Shown here: positions 43,634 through 54,626 of the stretch, in pieces
How the letters are laid out: every line of letters begins with the position of its first letter
How positions within the stretch are numbered: the first letter of the stretch is position 1
Origin: Sycon ciliatum
Lineage: Eukaryota; Porifera; Calcarea; Leucosolenida; Sycettidae
Direction: 5' to 3'
NCBI RefSeq assembly: GCF_964019385.1
Contig: NC_088644.1
Location: 19,330,273-19,394,272, forward strand
DNA length: 64,000 nucleotides
The notes under the pieces: model-generated
Database searches by the model: none
Told to the model about the DNA's origin: nothing
Seen by the model: only the letters and a program-made list of their open reading frames with translations
Translations under genes and position numbers: made by a program

Positions 43634-44386
43634 TGGCAAAAGTGGCAAAACAATCGATCCTCCTAATCCAATGCTACCTAGCGCGAGTAGATCTACCGCC
43701 GTACCGGCGCGGCGCGGTATTATTATTATTTTTTATTTTTTATTATTATGGCTGCACCCACTGCACTAAAATAATTAGTCCAATTAGGCCACCCAGAATT
43801 AATTCGTTGTTTCACCCGCGACCGATCGTCTTTTTTCACCCGACCGCATTTTTTTTTAGTGCATGCAAATGTGCATGACTACAAGGTAGACTATGTACTA
43901 CACACGCGACCCAAAATATATAGCAGTCCAGACATCGACCTCAGAAGCTGTCAATTGACAGGATGCAGCACTTGGTGACCTGGTGACGACGTTGTCGTCT
44001 ATATCCGATTCGCAATCGGTCCTGAAACAGCATCAGCTTCGCCACTGCGTCGCTCATTGACAGTAGTTTTCAAGGACTTCGGTGAGCTGCTCGTCAGACT
44101 CGTTTGCCAGCGAGGCCAAGATCTGGTCCTGGAGGGGACCTGGATCTGATGGGACAATGGCTACGCTGGATCGACTACAGTCAGATTTGATCGACTGGCT
44201 TGATGGAGAAAATATTCGATATGCACAAGTGTACATGTATGCACATGCCCACAACTAAAATAAAAAGTAAAATAAAAAATAAACCCGACCGACCGACCCT
44301 GGTACGGATGAGTGAAGTGACCCGAAACAACGAATTCATTCTGGGTGGCCTTAGGAGGATCGATTGTTTTGCCACTTTTGCCAAGT
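43634..44386. repeat. Inverted repeat (aged foldback)
   Basis: GGCAAAAGTGGCAAAACAAT followed by CGATCCTCCTAA (43634) and GGCCACCCAGAATTAATTCG (43788) reappear inverted at 44326-44386. The interior is non-coding. Confidence 0.65.
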
Positions 44387-44393
44387 AGATCTA

Positions 44394-44784
44394 CAGTTGT
44401 GGCAAGTGAAATCCAACACTTGGCATAAAGGACTGCACCATGCAGTCTGCAGCCCCTGCAGCCCTGCATACGTACAGTACATGTGTTACATACAACTTTA
44501 TCTGTCTGATAACAAAACTCGTACTCATCACAGTCAAGGTTCAAAAGGTGCTGGCAAAATGAATGGGGATTGGTTACCAATACTCCTTATGTGTACCATA
44601 TTTGTGAACTGTGTGTATCTACGCTGTGACCTTTCGATCAGTTTGGGATGCATACGGCTCTATAGTACAAATCAGGGTATTGTACTGCTCCCTGGTACAA
44701 ATTAGGTGCAGTGCATTACATCACTGATGTCCATTTGTGGCGCTGTCCCCTATGGCAAGGGTCGGATTTCACTTGCCACAACTG
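44394..44784. mobile_element. MITE with CAGTTGTGGCAAGTGAAATC ends
   Basis: Inverted right end GATTTCACTTGCCACAACTG; TA on both sides. Ends are related to the 79-bp element at 45875. Confidence 0.8.
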
Positions 44785-45471
44785 TACATGTACATGTACA
44801 TGTATCTACTAGTACTACAGTTGTTAGATAGGAATACATACATTATAATAATGACATGCACATGTACTTGACTTGTTACACCAGCCTCACCTTCTATCCT
44901 CTTTTACATGCACTACTAATACTATACAATGCGCTGTATTCATGTATTGTTCCCACACACTTTCAAGGTTGACCTTAGATAGCACACTGGAGACCTTTTG
45001 ATGCATTTCACTTTCAGCCACCCTTTTAGTTATCTACACTAACAGCTGTACATACATCCTAATGCCCCTTTCAACAGTTGTCCTCCTGGTATTATTGCAC
45101 ACCTACATGTATACGATGTAATGTACACCCTTCTATTCAGTTCTTCCTCTAAAACGTATTCCTCGTGCACAGGTGCCATGTCCCGACCTTTCCCATTCTT
45201 CTGCCCACACAATCATGTACCTTGTAGTTTGACCTTTCTTCTTACTTCTCTCTGCTCTACGTATCCCCTGACCATAGGCTAGCTTACTTACTCACCCTAT
45301 AAAAGCTGCTGCCTTTCTAGTTTCCTACAGATTAGTTTCATGCTAGACTACAGTGTATTACCTGAGAACTCTTTCTCTCTCTCTGTGAATATGTGTGCAA
45401 TTCTGTATGATAACCATTATCCATTACTTTAACCGCTTGCTCTACCGACTGAGTGAACCCAGGACTTAACA
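44785..45471. other. Intergenic, with TATA-bearing repeat at 45225-45350
   Basis: TTTGACCTTTCTTCTTAC and CTATAAAAGCTGCTGC (about 45297) repeat the promoter-like module seen at 16065-16155. Otherwise unremarkable. Confidence 0.4.
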
Positions 45472-45674
45472 CAGTGAAACCTCGTTAGGAAGAACACTGA
45501 TAAGACAAATGTTTGCTTAAAAAGAACTACAACGATTGTAGTATTCGTAACTCCATTGGATAAATCACTGTGTATTCACTGGGTATAACATACGGATAAG
45601 AAGAACTCCCGTTATATCGAACAAATATCATCGGTCCCCTGGTGTTCGACTGTTCGTCCTAAAGAGGTTTGACT
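45472..45674. mobile_element. ~200-bp MITE, CAGTGAAACCTCGTTAGG ends
   Basis: The right end CCTAAAGAGGTTTGACTG followed by TA pairs with the left end CAGTGAAACCTCGTTAGG. A truncated relative is at 17470-17575. Confidence 0.75.
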
Positions 45675-45874
45675 GTACTTAGTTTTGGCGACTATTTTTT
45701 TGTATTTTTGGGAAAACCGAGCGGTAATTCATTTTCATTCATTTTGCCATTGTGCATTTTTAATTTTTACTTATTTTCCGGCAGTTTAGCTCTTCCCTGA
45801 CCGGCTAGCTATAGTCGGTAAAAAATAAAATATGGCCGTCGAAGTGCCTACGTCACGCTGCCTAAAAACTCGTA

Positions 45875-45953
45875 CAGTGCTGGCAACTGAAATCCGACCC
45901 CCTGGGCGGCGCGGCGCTCCGCCCAGGCGGTCGGATTTCAGTTGCCAGCACTG
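45875..45953. mobile_element. 79-bp minimal palindromic MITE
   Basis: CAGTGCTGGCAACTGAAATC at the left is the exact complement of the right end, with TA on each side. Almost the whole element is stem, with a GC-rich centre. Confidence 0.8.
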
Positions 45954-46469
45954 TAGTTACAGTCACAAGTACAAGGCTTCTGAACAACAGAGACCAAAAC
46001 AAATACTGAAATAGGCAAAAAGCTTTCTCGTTCTTGTGTAGCTGCAGCAAGGACTTCAGACACTTATTACCGGTAATCGTTGTCAAGTAGCTGTAGTACA
46101 GTTACATGTATGTGCTAATCACTGCCATAAATCAGTAATCTTGTACATCTGTAGTAGAGTAAAACCTGTCAAGGCGACCACTTTGTTGGTTTTTGGTTTG
46201 GTTTTTATTATTTCAGTTCGTTGCCTCAACAGTACAAAGTACAAATATCAAGAGGGACGAACGAAAAGAGAAAATAAAACAGAGCAGAAGGGAAGATGCA
46301 ACTGAAAGGAAAGAAAAAACGGAGAGAAACAGAGAAGGAATGTCGACTGGGCGGATTCATGAACCATTAATGGAGCAGGGCAATACATGAACAGAAGTGG
46401 CCCAGTCCGTCGATATTCATGTTTAAAATATTCCAAACCTTATTTTATTGGTGAACTACATTTTCAAAA
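45954..46469. other. Intergenic, nothing recognised
   Basis: A-rich sequence before the gap; a short AGTAAAACCTGTCAAGGC repeat end at 46157 resembles 23754. Confidence 0.35.
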
Positions 46470-46669
46470 NNNNNNNNNNNNNNNNNNNNNNNNNNNNNNN
46501 NNNNNNNNNNNNNNNNNNNNNNNNNNNNNNNNNNNNNNNNNNNNNNNNNNNNNNNNNNNNNNNNNNNNNNNNNNNNNNNNNNNNNNNNNNNNNNNNNNNN
46601 NNNNNNNNNNNNNNNNNNNNNNNNNNNNNNNNNNNNNNNNNNNNNNNNNNNNNNNNNNNNNNNNNNNNN
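46470..46669. other. Assembly gap (200 N)
   Basis: Exactly 200 unknown bases. Confidence 0.99.
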
Positions 46670-46872
46670 TAAAGGCAGCAACCGATGTTCCACACAAATT
46701 CATCACAAATTCATCACACGGCTCTGGTATCCACCCAAACCTCTTGAACAGACGAGCGGGAGTGCTCAATTCAACTCTTTAATTAAAGTGGAACCATGAT
46801 CGCACTTTGTCATGAGCTACAGTACTGTAGGAATGTAACAGACTACTACAGACTGAGAGTCACAGAAACTAG

Positions 46873-46960
46873 TGAGCACACACTGCAAGGCCAGGTTACT
46901 TGTGAGCATACACTGCAAGGCCAGGTTACTTGTGAGCACACACTGCAAGGTCAGGTTTCA
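46873..46960. repeat. 30-bp tandem repeat, three copies
   Basis: GTGAGCACACACTGCAAGGC plus CAGGTTACTT, three units, the last diverged. Confidence 0.9.
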
Positions 46961-46996
46961 ACACCCACAATGCATACCCACGTACACAAACTTACA

Positions 46997-47100
46997 CATG
47001 CCAATCGCTGAAGCAATAATAGCAACTCGTGCCGGTATCACATCATTCAACAGCTTGTAAGGCTGATGAATTGATCGCCACTATAATTTTAGCTTGCACG
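46997..47100 (-). mobile_element. SINE 3'-end fragment
   Basis: It contains ATGCCAATCGCTGAAGCAAT and CATTCAACAGCTTGTAAGGC, the 3' part of the tRNA-derived SINE family seen complete at 49035-49420. (CA)n follows at 47107-47168. Confidence 0.65.
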
Positions 47101-47104
47101 CATA

Positions 47105-47171
<67 letters not shown>

Positions 47172-47321
47172 CTACTACTATAGCATGACTGCCCATTGGG
47201 CAATGTCACCCCCGGAGGGGGCCAGAGTTTGGAGGGCACCGTCATTGGCAGGACTTCTGGTGCCTCGTCAAATCTTGCTGTCGTCGGAAACGCTTCGGGC
47301 AATGCATGCAGATCAGCGGCA
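47172..47321 (-). mobile_element. Retroelement 3' fragment between two (CA)n tracts
   Basis: A 150-bp segment between CA tracts 47107-47168 and 47325-47356. On the minus strand it stays open and reads KLWPPPGVTLPNGQSCYSSS just before the TG run. It is probably the end of another retroelement; its family is unknown. Confidence 0.4.
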
Positions 47322-47356
47322 GTGACACACACACACACACACACACATACACACAC

Positions 47357-48607
47357 CTTTGGACCTTTGGAAAGCCCATCGCCAAAGGCGATGATAGCTA
47401 TTAGGCGAGGCAGTAGTTCTTGTGTCGGGATAAATCATTCGGACGGCGAAAGTCGCGGCCGCAGACACAGACGAACACTCTTGGTTGGGGCTGGCTTGGT
47501 GGCTTCCGACGGCTACGTTCGCGCCAGTCCCTCCGGTCCTGAGCAAGGTGGTACCATTGCGCCTCCGGGATACCGGTCGCACGCAGGTCTGAAGCTGCCA
47601 CATCTCTCCAACGACGCTTGGGTCCATGACGGGGCCGCGTGTTAGTGCCCTCCGCAAACAGGATCTGCTTTGGCAACCTGGTGTCGTCCATCCTTGCGAG
47701 GTGACCAAGCCATCGCAGGCGATTCACACGAATGGCCTCCTCCAGCGAGGCTGGCATGCCGCTGCGCTTCGCCAAGTCTTCACTTGACAGGTGTTCCTGC
47801 CACTGCTGGTCTCGGGTAACACTCAGGATCGTGCGAACACACTGTCGATGGAACGTGTCCAACCTGCGCAGGAGGGGTGCCTTCAGCGTCCATGTCTCAG
47901 AACCATACAGCAGCACTGTAAGGATCACGGCCTGGTAGACCTGACGTCGGATTCCAAGCGATAGACCCGAGTTCCGGAAAATTGGTTGGAGGAGGCTACC
48001 AAACGCCCTCGATGCCTTGGCGAGACGAGTTGTGACTTCGGCATCCAGCTCTCCATCGTCGCTGATCGTACTGCCGAGGTAGGTAAAATCGCTGACCACG
48101 CCGATCATGTCACCAGCACTCCCAGGCACCACAATATCAGCACGGATGACACTCGGACCGACCGCCAAGAACTTCGTCTTCTGCACACTAACAGTCAAGC
48201 CCCAGCCTGACGCACACTGCGTAAATTCCTTCACCATCGTCTCCATGTGCTCGTACGAAGTGGTATACAGGGCAGCATCATCCGCAAATAGCGACTCGGA
48301 CACGGATAAGTCTGTGAGTCTGTGCTTGGCAGTACGGTCGCCAACCAACTTGCGGCCGATACGATGTTTCATCGGGAAACTAGGCACTGTGGATATTGAG
48401 CGCCAGTGTGCAAGGACGGCAGAGAAGTAGAGGTTGAACAACATCGGAGCCAGGGTGCAACCCTGGCGTAGACCATTCTCCACCCCAAAGCTGTCAGACT
48501 GACCACTACCCACGCGAACAGACGCCATCATACCCTCGTGAAGAGACCGGATCACCTGAAGCATGCGCGGAGGCACACCGAGTTTCTGCAGGACCAGCCA
48601 AAGCGCT
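47357..48607 (-). mobile_element. 5'-truncated LINE with RT and C-terminal C2H2 finger
   Basis: The minus-strand frame ending at 47401 (about 400 genuine codons after a VCVCV microsatellite run) carries reverse-transcriptase motifs: GLRQGCTLAPMLFNLYF, the catalytic FADDAAL box, YLGSTIS, LLYGSETW, RWLGHLARM, RPRHGPKRRWRD, and a terminal finger CVCGRDFRRPNDLSRHKNYC. The active-site aspartates are intact. The fingers and palm start and the endonuclease are missing because the copy starts inside a (TG)n tract (48608-48636). The 3' UTR is only about 45 nt and holds GCCATCGCC/GGCGATG hairpin sequence shared with the neighbouring SINEs, then another (TG)n. Clade not assigned. The copy cannot move alone; a full-length relative could also mobilise the SINEs. 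Confidence 0.85.
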
Positions 48608-48636
48608 GCACACACACACACACACACACACACACC

Positions 48637-49001
48637 TTTTGACACCCAGATAGCGATGCTACAGCAGAAGCCATAGCAACTTGTGCTGGGATTGCACAAT
48701 TCAACAGCGTGCAAGGCTGAAGAATTGACCGCCACTATTCAGCCTGGTCTACACCACACAGCTATGAAGTGGCTTTTTCTGGCCAGTGAATCCCTGCTTT
48801 TTGGTCTTTTGTTCTTTTTTTCCCCACACACCTCACACCACATACATGCACTGGCTGTTGGTAACCACCCAGGAGAATGAAAGAAAAGTCAGGAGGTGTC
48901 TGAGAAAGAGAAGAAAGACGTGTTTGACCATTATCGTCGGGAATCAAACCCGCAACCTCTCGACTGGAAATCGCTGCACATACCACTGCACCATACGGGG
49001 G
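48637..49001 (-). mobile_element. tRNA-derived SINE, copy 1
   Basis: Minus strand: the head at 48940-49001 has an A box TGGTGCAGTGG and B box GGTTTGATTCC, the internal pol III promoter of a tRNA-derived SINE. The body shares CCACCCAGGAGAATGAAAGA, GCCAGTGAATCC and TTCAACAGC with the other copies. (CA)n lies immediately on both sides. Confidence 0.85.
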
Positions 49002-49034
49002 ACACACACACACACACACACACATACACACACG

Positions 49035-49419
49035 CCTCAGACATGCCCATCGCGGAAGCGATGATAGCGAACAGCTATGTTAGACATAGCAACTTGTGCT
49101 GGGATTACACCATTCAACAGCTTGCAAGGCTGATGAATTGACCGCCACTATTTTTAGCCTGGTATCCACCACACAGCTGTTTGAAGTGACTTTTTCTGGC
49201 CAGTGAATCCTTATTTTTCATTTTTCATTTTTTTTCTACACACACACACCACACCACATACTCCGGCATACACTGGCTGTTGGTAACCACCCAGGAGAAT
49301 GAAAGAAAAGTCAGGAAGAGTCCGAGAAAGAGAAGAAAGACGTATGCGACCATAATCGTCGGGAATTGAACCCGCAACCTCTCGATTGGAAATCGACTGC
49401 ACATACCACTGCACCATAT

Positions 49420-49420
<1 letters not shown>
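49035..49420 (-). mobile_element. tRNA-derived SINE, copy 2
   Basis: Same family and orientation. A box TGGTGCAGTGG and B box GGTTCAATTCC at 49350-49410; the 3' end CCCATCGCGGAAGCGATGAT (plus strand 49048) is the tail shared with the adjacent LINE. (CA)n at 49002-49034 and 49421-49489 flank it. Confidence 0.87.

Positions 49421-49489
<69 letters not shown>
49421..49489. repeat. (CA)n microsatellite
   Basis: About 34 CA units, directly at the head of SINE copy 2. Confidence 0.97.
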
Positions 49490-49490
<1 letters not shown>

Positions 49491-49772
49491 GCGCTTATAG
49501 AATGGTTCCAAAGCGAGCACTCCGTTTTACCTGCCCTTTTGATCACACAAACTGGAGGAACAGTGAAGGAAGTGATGGCACTCAGAGAATTCTCAGTAAA
49601 AAGAAAGCACATACCAGCAATAGACGGGAACGCACTCAGCTGTTATAACCGAGCATTAACACAAAAATACAAAATTGAAAAACAGAAGCAGTTCGCATCA
49701 GCGAGGAGGAATACTTCCCAAGTTGAGCAAAATCCTAAGTAGAGCAAGAGCAGCATATTCGTGTTTGTGTAT

Positions 49773-49839
<67 letters not shown>

Positions 49840-50750
49840 CGTGCGTGTGTGTGGTGTATGGTGTGTGGTGTATGGTGTGTGTGTGTGCACGCGTATGCAT
49901 GCATCTGAACATTAGAAGGATATGGTCAAATAACAGAACGCAGCGAGTAAAGACCGCTACAGGGAGCAGCCAAGCAATGTGTGATAGCTGGCAGCAAACA
50001 AGTTGATAATAACACATAGGCACATAGATGTCTGCCTGGCTAGCAGTATTGCTGCTGCCCTCATGGCAGTCAAGGGTGATGTGGGAACACAACATTGAAA
50101 ATTGGGATAATTGGGGGGGGGGGGGGGGCTAGGTAGCAGTATACACCTGCAGGACACAAACCAAGCAGGGTACCCTGCGAGCCAGCATGACTTCTGCTGT
50201 AAGAAATTAAAAACAAGATAAAGACAAAGTCTGATCACGAAATCTATGGTCTGGATGAAGAAAAATAGAATAATAGCAACAGCACACTGGCTGTGTCAAA
50301 GGCGCGCACTTAAAGATCAGCTTGAAGTAGCATGTGCAGGTGCATGTGGTGTATGCGCGTGTGGGGGAGGGTGCGCTGTTGCACAGAGTGTGCAGGCTGT
50401 ACATGTGTTCATGTGCGTGTGACTAATTTAGGAGTAGAGAGAGAGCATCGCACATAGAGTCATGTAGAAGGCAAATGGAAGCTGCTTCTGGCATATAGAA
50501 AAAACTCTATCCAGAGGGGTTTGACCGAGAATCAACTATGCTTCTTTCGTGAACAAAAAAACAACAAAAAACCAGGACTATTTGTTGAACTTGATTTCAT
50601 TTAAAAAAGAATAGACTATATCAATATGTCCTAGTTCATGTACTACTCCGGTGTATAGACAATACCAATAAGGGCATCAGCAGCAGCAGCAGCAACAACA
50701 GTCACAGTGTAATACTGCAACCACTGCCCCAGCCAACAAGACAGAAGTAG
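49490..50750. other. Unidentified segment, (TG)n tract, and region downstream of the SHIP2-like gene
   Basis: 49490-49765 has an open plus frame (ending TAG at 49742) with no family I recognise, bounded by (CA)n on the left and (TG)n on the right (49771-49840). A poly-G tract is at 50107-50127. The part just below 50750 should be the 3' UTR of the minus-strand SHIP2-like gene; no clear AATAAA was found. Confidence 0.35.
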
Positions 50751-50789
50751 TTATTTGGACAACTGTAGATTTTTCACAGCATCCATGAT
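50751..50789 (-). CDS. INPPL1: SHIP2-like gene, terminal exon
   Basis: Acceptor TTTCCCTACAG precedes ATCATGGATGCTGTG; the 39-nt exon reads IMDAVKNLQLSK then TAA. It completes the last helix of the SAM domain begun in exon 51202-51378 (phase 0 to phase 0). The protein end LQLSK is, from memory, the same as the C terminus of vertebrate SHIP2, which supports both the exon and the family call. Confidence 0.7.
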   Translation of the reverse strand: MMDAVKNLQLSK

Positions 50790-51040
50790 CTGTAGGGAAA
50801 CACACCCAAATACATCGTATTCACTATTCAGCAAGCATTTGCAAAAAAAGTCAAAACCGATTGTGCCATTATGTCATCATTTGAGGTGTTTAGTATTGAG
50901 TGACATCACATGCATGGGTTTTGGCACTCAATACAATGCATATGATTATGACGATGCCATTGACACAAAGCTCTATAACAAAGTTGCACTGTGCTTGTCA
51001 TGTAACGTTAAGTTCACTATGCATGGTCAAGTATGGCAGC

Positions 51041-51194
<154 letters not shown>

Positions 51195-51201
51195 AACTAA
51201 C

Positions 51202-51378
51202 CTGTCTTTGATGAGCACCGCTAGTTACTCCGCACTTTCTCAGGTCACCTAAACTCATGTGAGACAAGAACTCTAGGTCATCCCAGCCTTCACGTAAGAA
51301 GCCGTCAATGAAGCGAGTTAGTCCCAGTTCTTTGAGAAAGTCCGCTACGGTTGATTGTTTGCCATTGTGGAAGGGCGA
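51202..51378 (-). CDS. INPPL1: SHIP2-like gene, SAM-domain exon
   Basis: The acceptor ATATTTGTTGCAG and donor CAG|GTTAGT give a 177-nt, 59-codon, phase-0 exon. It encodes STVADFLKELGLTRFIDGFL, then EGWDDLEFLSHMSLGDL and GVTSGAHQRQ, the five-helix SAM fold without its last turns, which are in the next exon. GWDDLEFLS and the xxLxxxGVxxxAH pattern resemble the SAM domain that ends SHIP2, a PI(3,4,5)P3 5-phosphatase acting in receptor signalling at the plasma membrane. SHIP2's SAM pairs with the SAM domains of Arap3 and Eph receptors. The catalytic and SH2 domains would be encoded to the right of the window, so the family call rests on the tail. Confidence 0.75.
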
Positions 51379-51457
51379 CTGCAACAAATATAGGTGAGAT
51401 GTACACAGCGAAAGGCTCGACTCCCATGCAAACAAGAGTGCATCAGTGCCAAGAATA

Positions 51458-52395
51458 GAGAGGTTCCGCACAACGTATTCACGTTAGTAAAAACGCAGTC
51501 GATCTACGGAAAGTCTTACGTACACTGTATGCTAATCCGTGTTCAGCCATACAGAGTTTTCAAATCACGTAGCTGCCCTTGCCAACTCCAAACGCGACAG
51601 AGCACAACCTAGGCAGAGAGTCATAAATTTATACCCCAATCCACTCACGGACTACCTCCGTTAGTAGAGCTCCATTTACGTTCTCTATGCCGACAACTTC
51701 AGTAAGTGGAGTGCAAACTCGCGAATTCACGGATTTTCCCGCCCACTTAGGGTTATCGGTAAATACCGATATTTATTTAGAAACGAAAACTAGTCATTTC
51801 TCTACAACCCCCTCCCCCCTCCTTGAGTAAACACAATACATAATGTCGATATTTTTTCTTTTTTTCTGGACGTGCCCACACATACAAACTGTGCATCGAT
51901 ATTAGGGAGGTTTAGTCCCACGTAACGAATACAGGAACGTGAATGATACACGTAAAGTTCATGCAATGAACCCACGTTTGTAATGTTGTTTTTAGTCAGA
52001 CGGAACACACACAAGCATGAAGCAAAAGGCCCAAACCTGGTCAAAGACGAAGCTTCGAAGTTCATCGAATATTTTGATTTCGTGCTTCGGAAACTTCTTC
52101 AGCTGAGCACTCTCACAGCTTGCACAATGCGCTCCATTCTGATTTTCACCCACGTTCTGGCGAAACGTGGGTGAGCCTCCATACACGGTATGTCGTGAAT
52201 CAGAAAACGGCCGTACGTGGGTCACTGAGTAAAGTACACACGGATTACGTGGGACTACACCTCCCTATTTTTCGAGAAACGAACACGCGCTCAACCCCCT
52301 CCCCCTAAACGACTAGTTTTCGTTTCTAAATAAATATCTATATAATTATTTACGGATGGCCCCTTACGTAAACTTTACGTAGTGCGGAACCTCTC
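51458..52395. mobile_element. MITE with GAGAGGTTCCGCAC ends, carrying nested elements
   Basis: Ends GAGAGGTTCCGCAC and GTGCGGAACCTCTC flanked by TA. Inside it, GAAACGAAAACTAGT at 51781 and its inverse at 52311 form a second inverted pair, and inside that lies the element 51905-52265: three nested levels in an intron of the SHIP2-like gene. Confidence 0.8.
51905..52265. mobile_element. Nested MITE with GGGAGGTTTAGTCCC ends
   Basis: Left GGGAGGTTTAGTCCCACGTA, right TACGTGGGACTACACCTCCC, TA on both sides. It shares the first eight end bases with the GGGAGGTTTCGC family (18894, 25657) but not the interior. Confidence 0.8.
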
Positions 52396-52781
52396 TAATG
52401 ATAACAGTCTCGACTTTTCTAAGCACTCGCAACAGTCTCAACATAAAATAAATTTTAAAAACAGCTATGGTAAAAATCACACCGAACACACGACAGTGTA
52501 CTGATGGCAGAAAAGAGGAAAATTTGCTGCAGCAAAACATAAACATAAATGCTGAATGACTCAACATTCGATCAAATATTGTATATTTTTTGATGACCAG
52601 TTCCCAGATGCTCGTGCTACCCAAGCACAAAACGTGTGACACATGTCGATGCTCTCCACCACACTTCTAGGGTCGTAATTAGGGTCGTAATTCTATTGGA
52701 GGGGGGGGGGGGGGGCTCCTCGTCCCCCGCTACACGTTGAAACACCAAAAGGCTGTGCACTTTCAACTGGAATAGAAATAT

Positions 52782-53090
52782 AGTAGAGTGGAGATCATCC
52801 GCACACCTCGGGGCGCCGGCTGTCTCCAAGGGGTTCGGATGAGGAGATAGTTCGGATAAGGGAGAGGTCACACATCCATCTAGGACATGCACGTTCCCTC
52901 ATGTCTCCATCATTTCTCACTCTCTTCGGCAGTTCCACAGGAACTAGACACACTCCAGCTCCTCAAAATGACTCTACGGTGACACAATGTCACTCCAACC
53001 TGTTGCAAAACATCTTGTGTACCGCTTGAATGGTGCTTCGGGCGGGGAAAATAAACCAAAACTCATTTTCCAGATTCAAAAAGGTGGTTT
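52782..53090. mobile_element. Degenerate pogo-like repeat related to 3813-4174
   Basis: GAGTGGAGATCATCCGCAC after TA at the left, and an inverted counterpart of the GCACCATTCAAxxGGTxTAC block of the 3813 element. The right boundary is uncertain. Confidence 0.45.
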
Positions 53091-53408
53091 ACGCCATTTT
53101 CGAGCATGTTGAAACTTAAAAAAGTCGTCTGTAGTTCTGTACGGTTACATTTCCAACTGTACCACATCGACCCAAAGTCAAACCGGAATGCGTGGCCTGG
53201 CACAAGAGGCGGGCGAGTGGATGTGGTGAATGAAGGGACAGATGGATGTGGCAAATGATCGGTTGGGAATGTGTGTCAGTGGTCATTACTGAAGCTTGCT
53301 ATGCCCTAACCATTACTGCACAGGTGCTGCATCTGATACCACCAGTAGAATGTACACCACTATTCCATATATTGCATGGAATAGTGGCGTCTCATGCACA
53401 AAGACATA

Positions 53409-54526
53409 AAGGGGAAGTTAAGGCAAAAATTAAAATTTCACCAGTTGTAGTCTTCGGGGTGCTGAGTCGAATGGTCGTGGTCCGAGGAAGCTGAGACGCT
53501 CCCTTCCTACTTGAATCCCAATCGAACTCGCGCACTTCCACCGAAACTGGGTGACTGCGCCCTACTACAGTCCATTTCAAAACTATAGACGCGTACCTAG
53601 GCAAAAACCGTTATGCCAGCATCTATACCACATAAAATCTGTGATCACTTTGTGCATAATTTTTTCCAAATTGGGCGTCTGTTATCCAATCCTTTAGAAA
53701 CTATATGAGAGTAATTGTGGAGCGATCCTGAGCAATATTCCGTAAACTATTCTCAAAAGGTTCCAGCCAAATTTGAAATATTTCAAAAACCCTACGCGTC
53801 TATAGTTTTGAAATGCACTGTAGATGGGGATTTGTATGCAAAATGTCACTAAAAGCGCCATTTCGTTCTTATAAAAGCACGGATGACCGCGATTGGCCAA
53901 TATGTTGTAGTCTTTTGGACGCTGAGTCGACTGGTTTTGGTCCGAAAAGGCTGCGATGCAGGGTTCCTCCTTTATTCCCAATCGAACATGGTTGAACAAG
54001 CGGTCACGTGCTCCTGCGTACACTAGTCAGCTGGTCACCGTGCCTGCAGGGTACAACTTACTAGCCTGTTTGACCTTTTTTGGGTGCAGTCCTGTCACTC
54101 GAGTTGAACTCGAGTTGAACCTTGGTGTGAAAGTTCTCCCCTGCTGGCGTGGTGACCAGGTGATTTGGGCACCCAGGAGCACGTGACCGCTTCTTCAACC
54201 ATGTTCGATTGGGAATAAAGGAGGAACGCTGCATCGCAGCCTTTTCGGACCAAAACCAGTCGACTTAGCGTCCAAAAGACTACAACATATGGGCCAATCG
54301 CGGTCATCCGTGCTTTTATAAGAACGAAACGGCGCTTTTAGTGACATTTTGCATACAAATCCCCATCTAGTAGGGCGCAGTCACCCAGTTTCGGTGGAAG
54401 TGCGCGAGTTCGATTCGGATTCAAGTAGGAAGGGAGCGTCTCAGCTTTCTCGGACCAAGACCATTCGACTCAGCACCCCGAAGACTACAACTGGTGAAAT
54501 TTTAATTTTTGCCTTAACTTCCCCTT
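53409..54526. mobile_element. Large foldback element, TA target, with MITE insertion
   Basis: The outer ends AAGGGGAAGTTAAGGC and GCCTTAACTTCCCCTT are flanked by TA. Arms of roughly 350 bp pair along their whole length once the 253-bp MITE at 53568-53820 is removed from the left arm; the right arm preserves the empty site CCCATCTAGTAGGGC. The central loop is 54019-54169. Non-coding. Confidence 0.85.
53568..53820. mobile_element. TA-target MITE, TTTCAAA family, copy 2
   Basis: Ends CAGTCCATTTCAAAACTATA and TATAGTTTTGAAATGCACTG. TA on both sides is confirmed as a duplication by the empty site in the opposite arm of the host foldback. Same family as 29546-29793. Confidence 0.9.
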
Positions 54527-54626
54527 TAACAACGGAGAGAACACACTCCTCTGTGACCAGGCTAAGATAGCATACATCATGCATTCTAAAGACGTGACCT
54601 TATGCATGATATGAGTGGTGGCTTAC

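Noticed and set aside
48940..49001. Possible tRNA gene with good A and B boxes
   Set aside because: It is the head of a SINE: the same head is followed by the same body in three copies, and the cloverleaf is incomplete.
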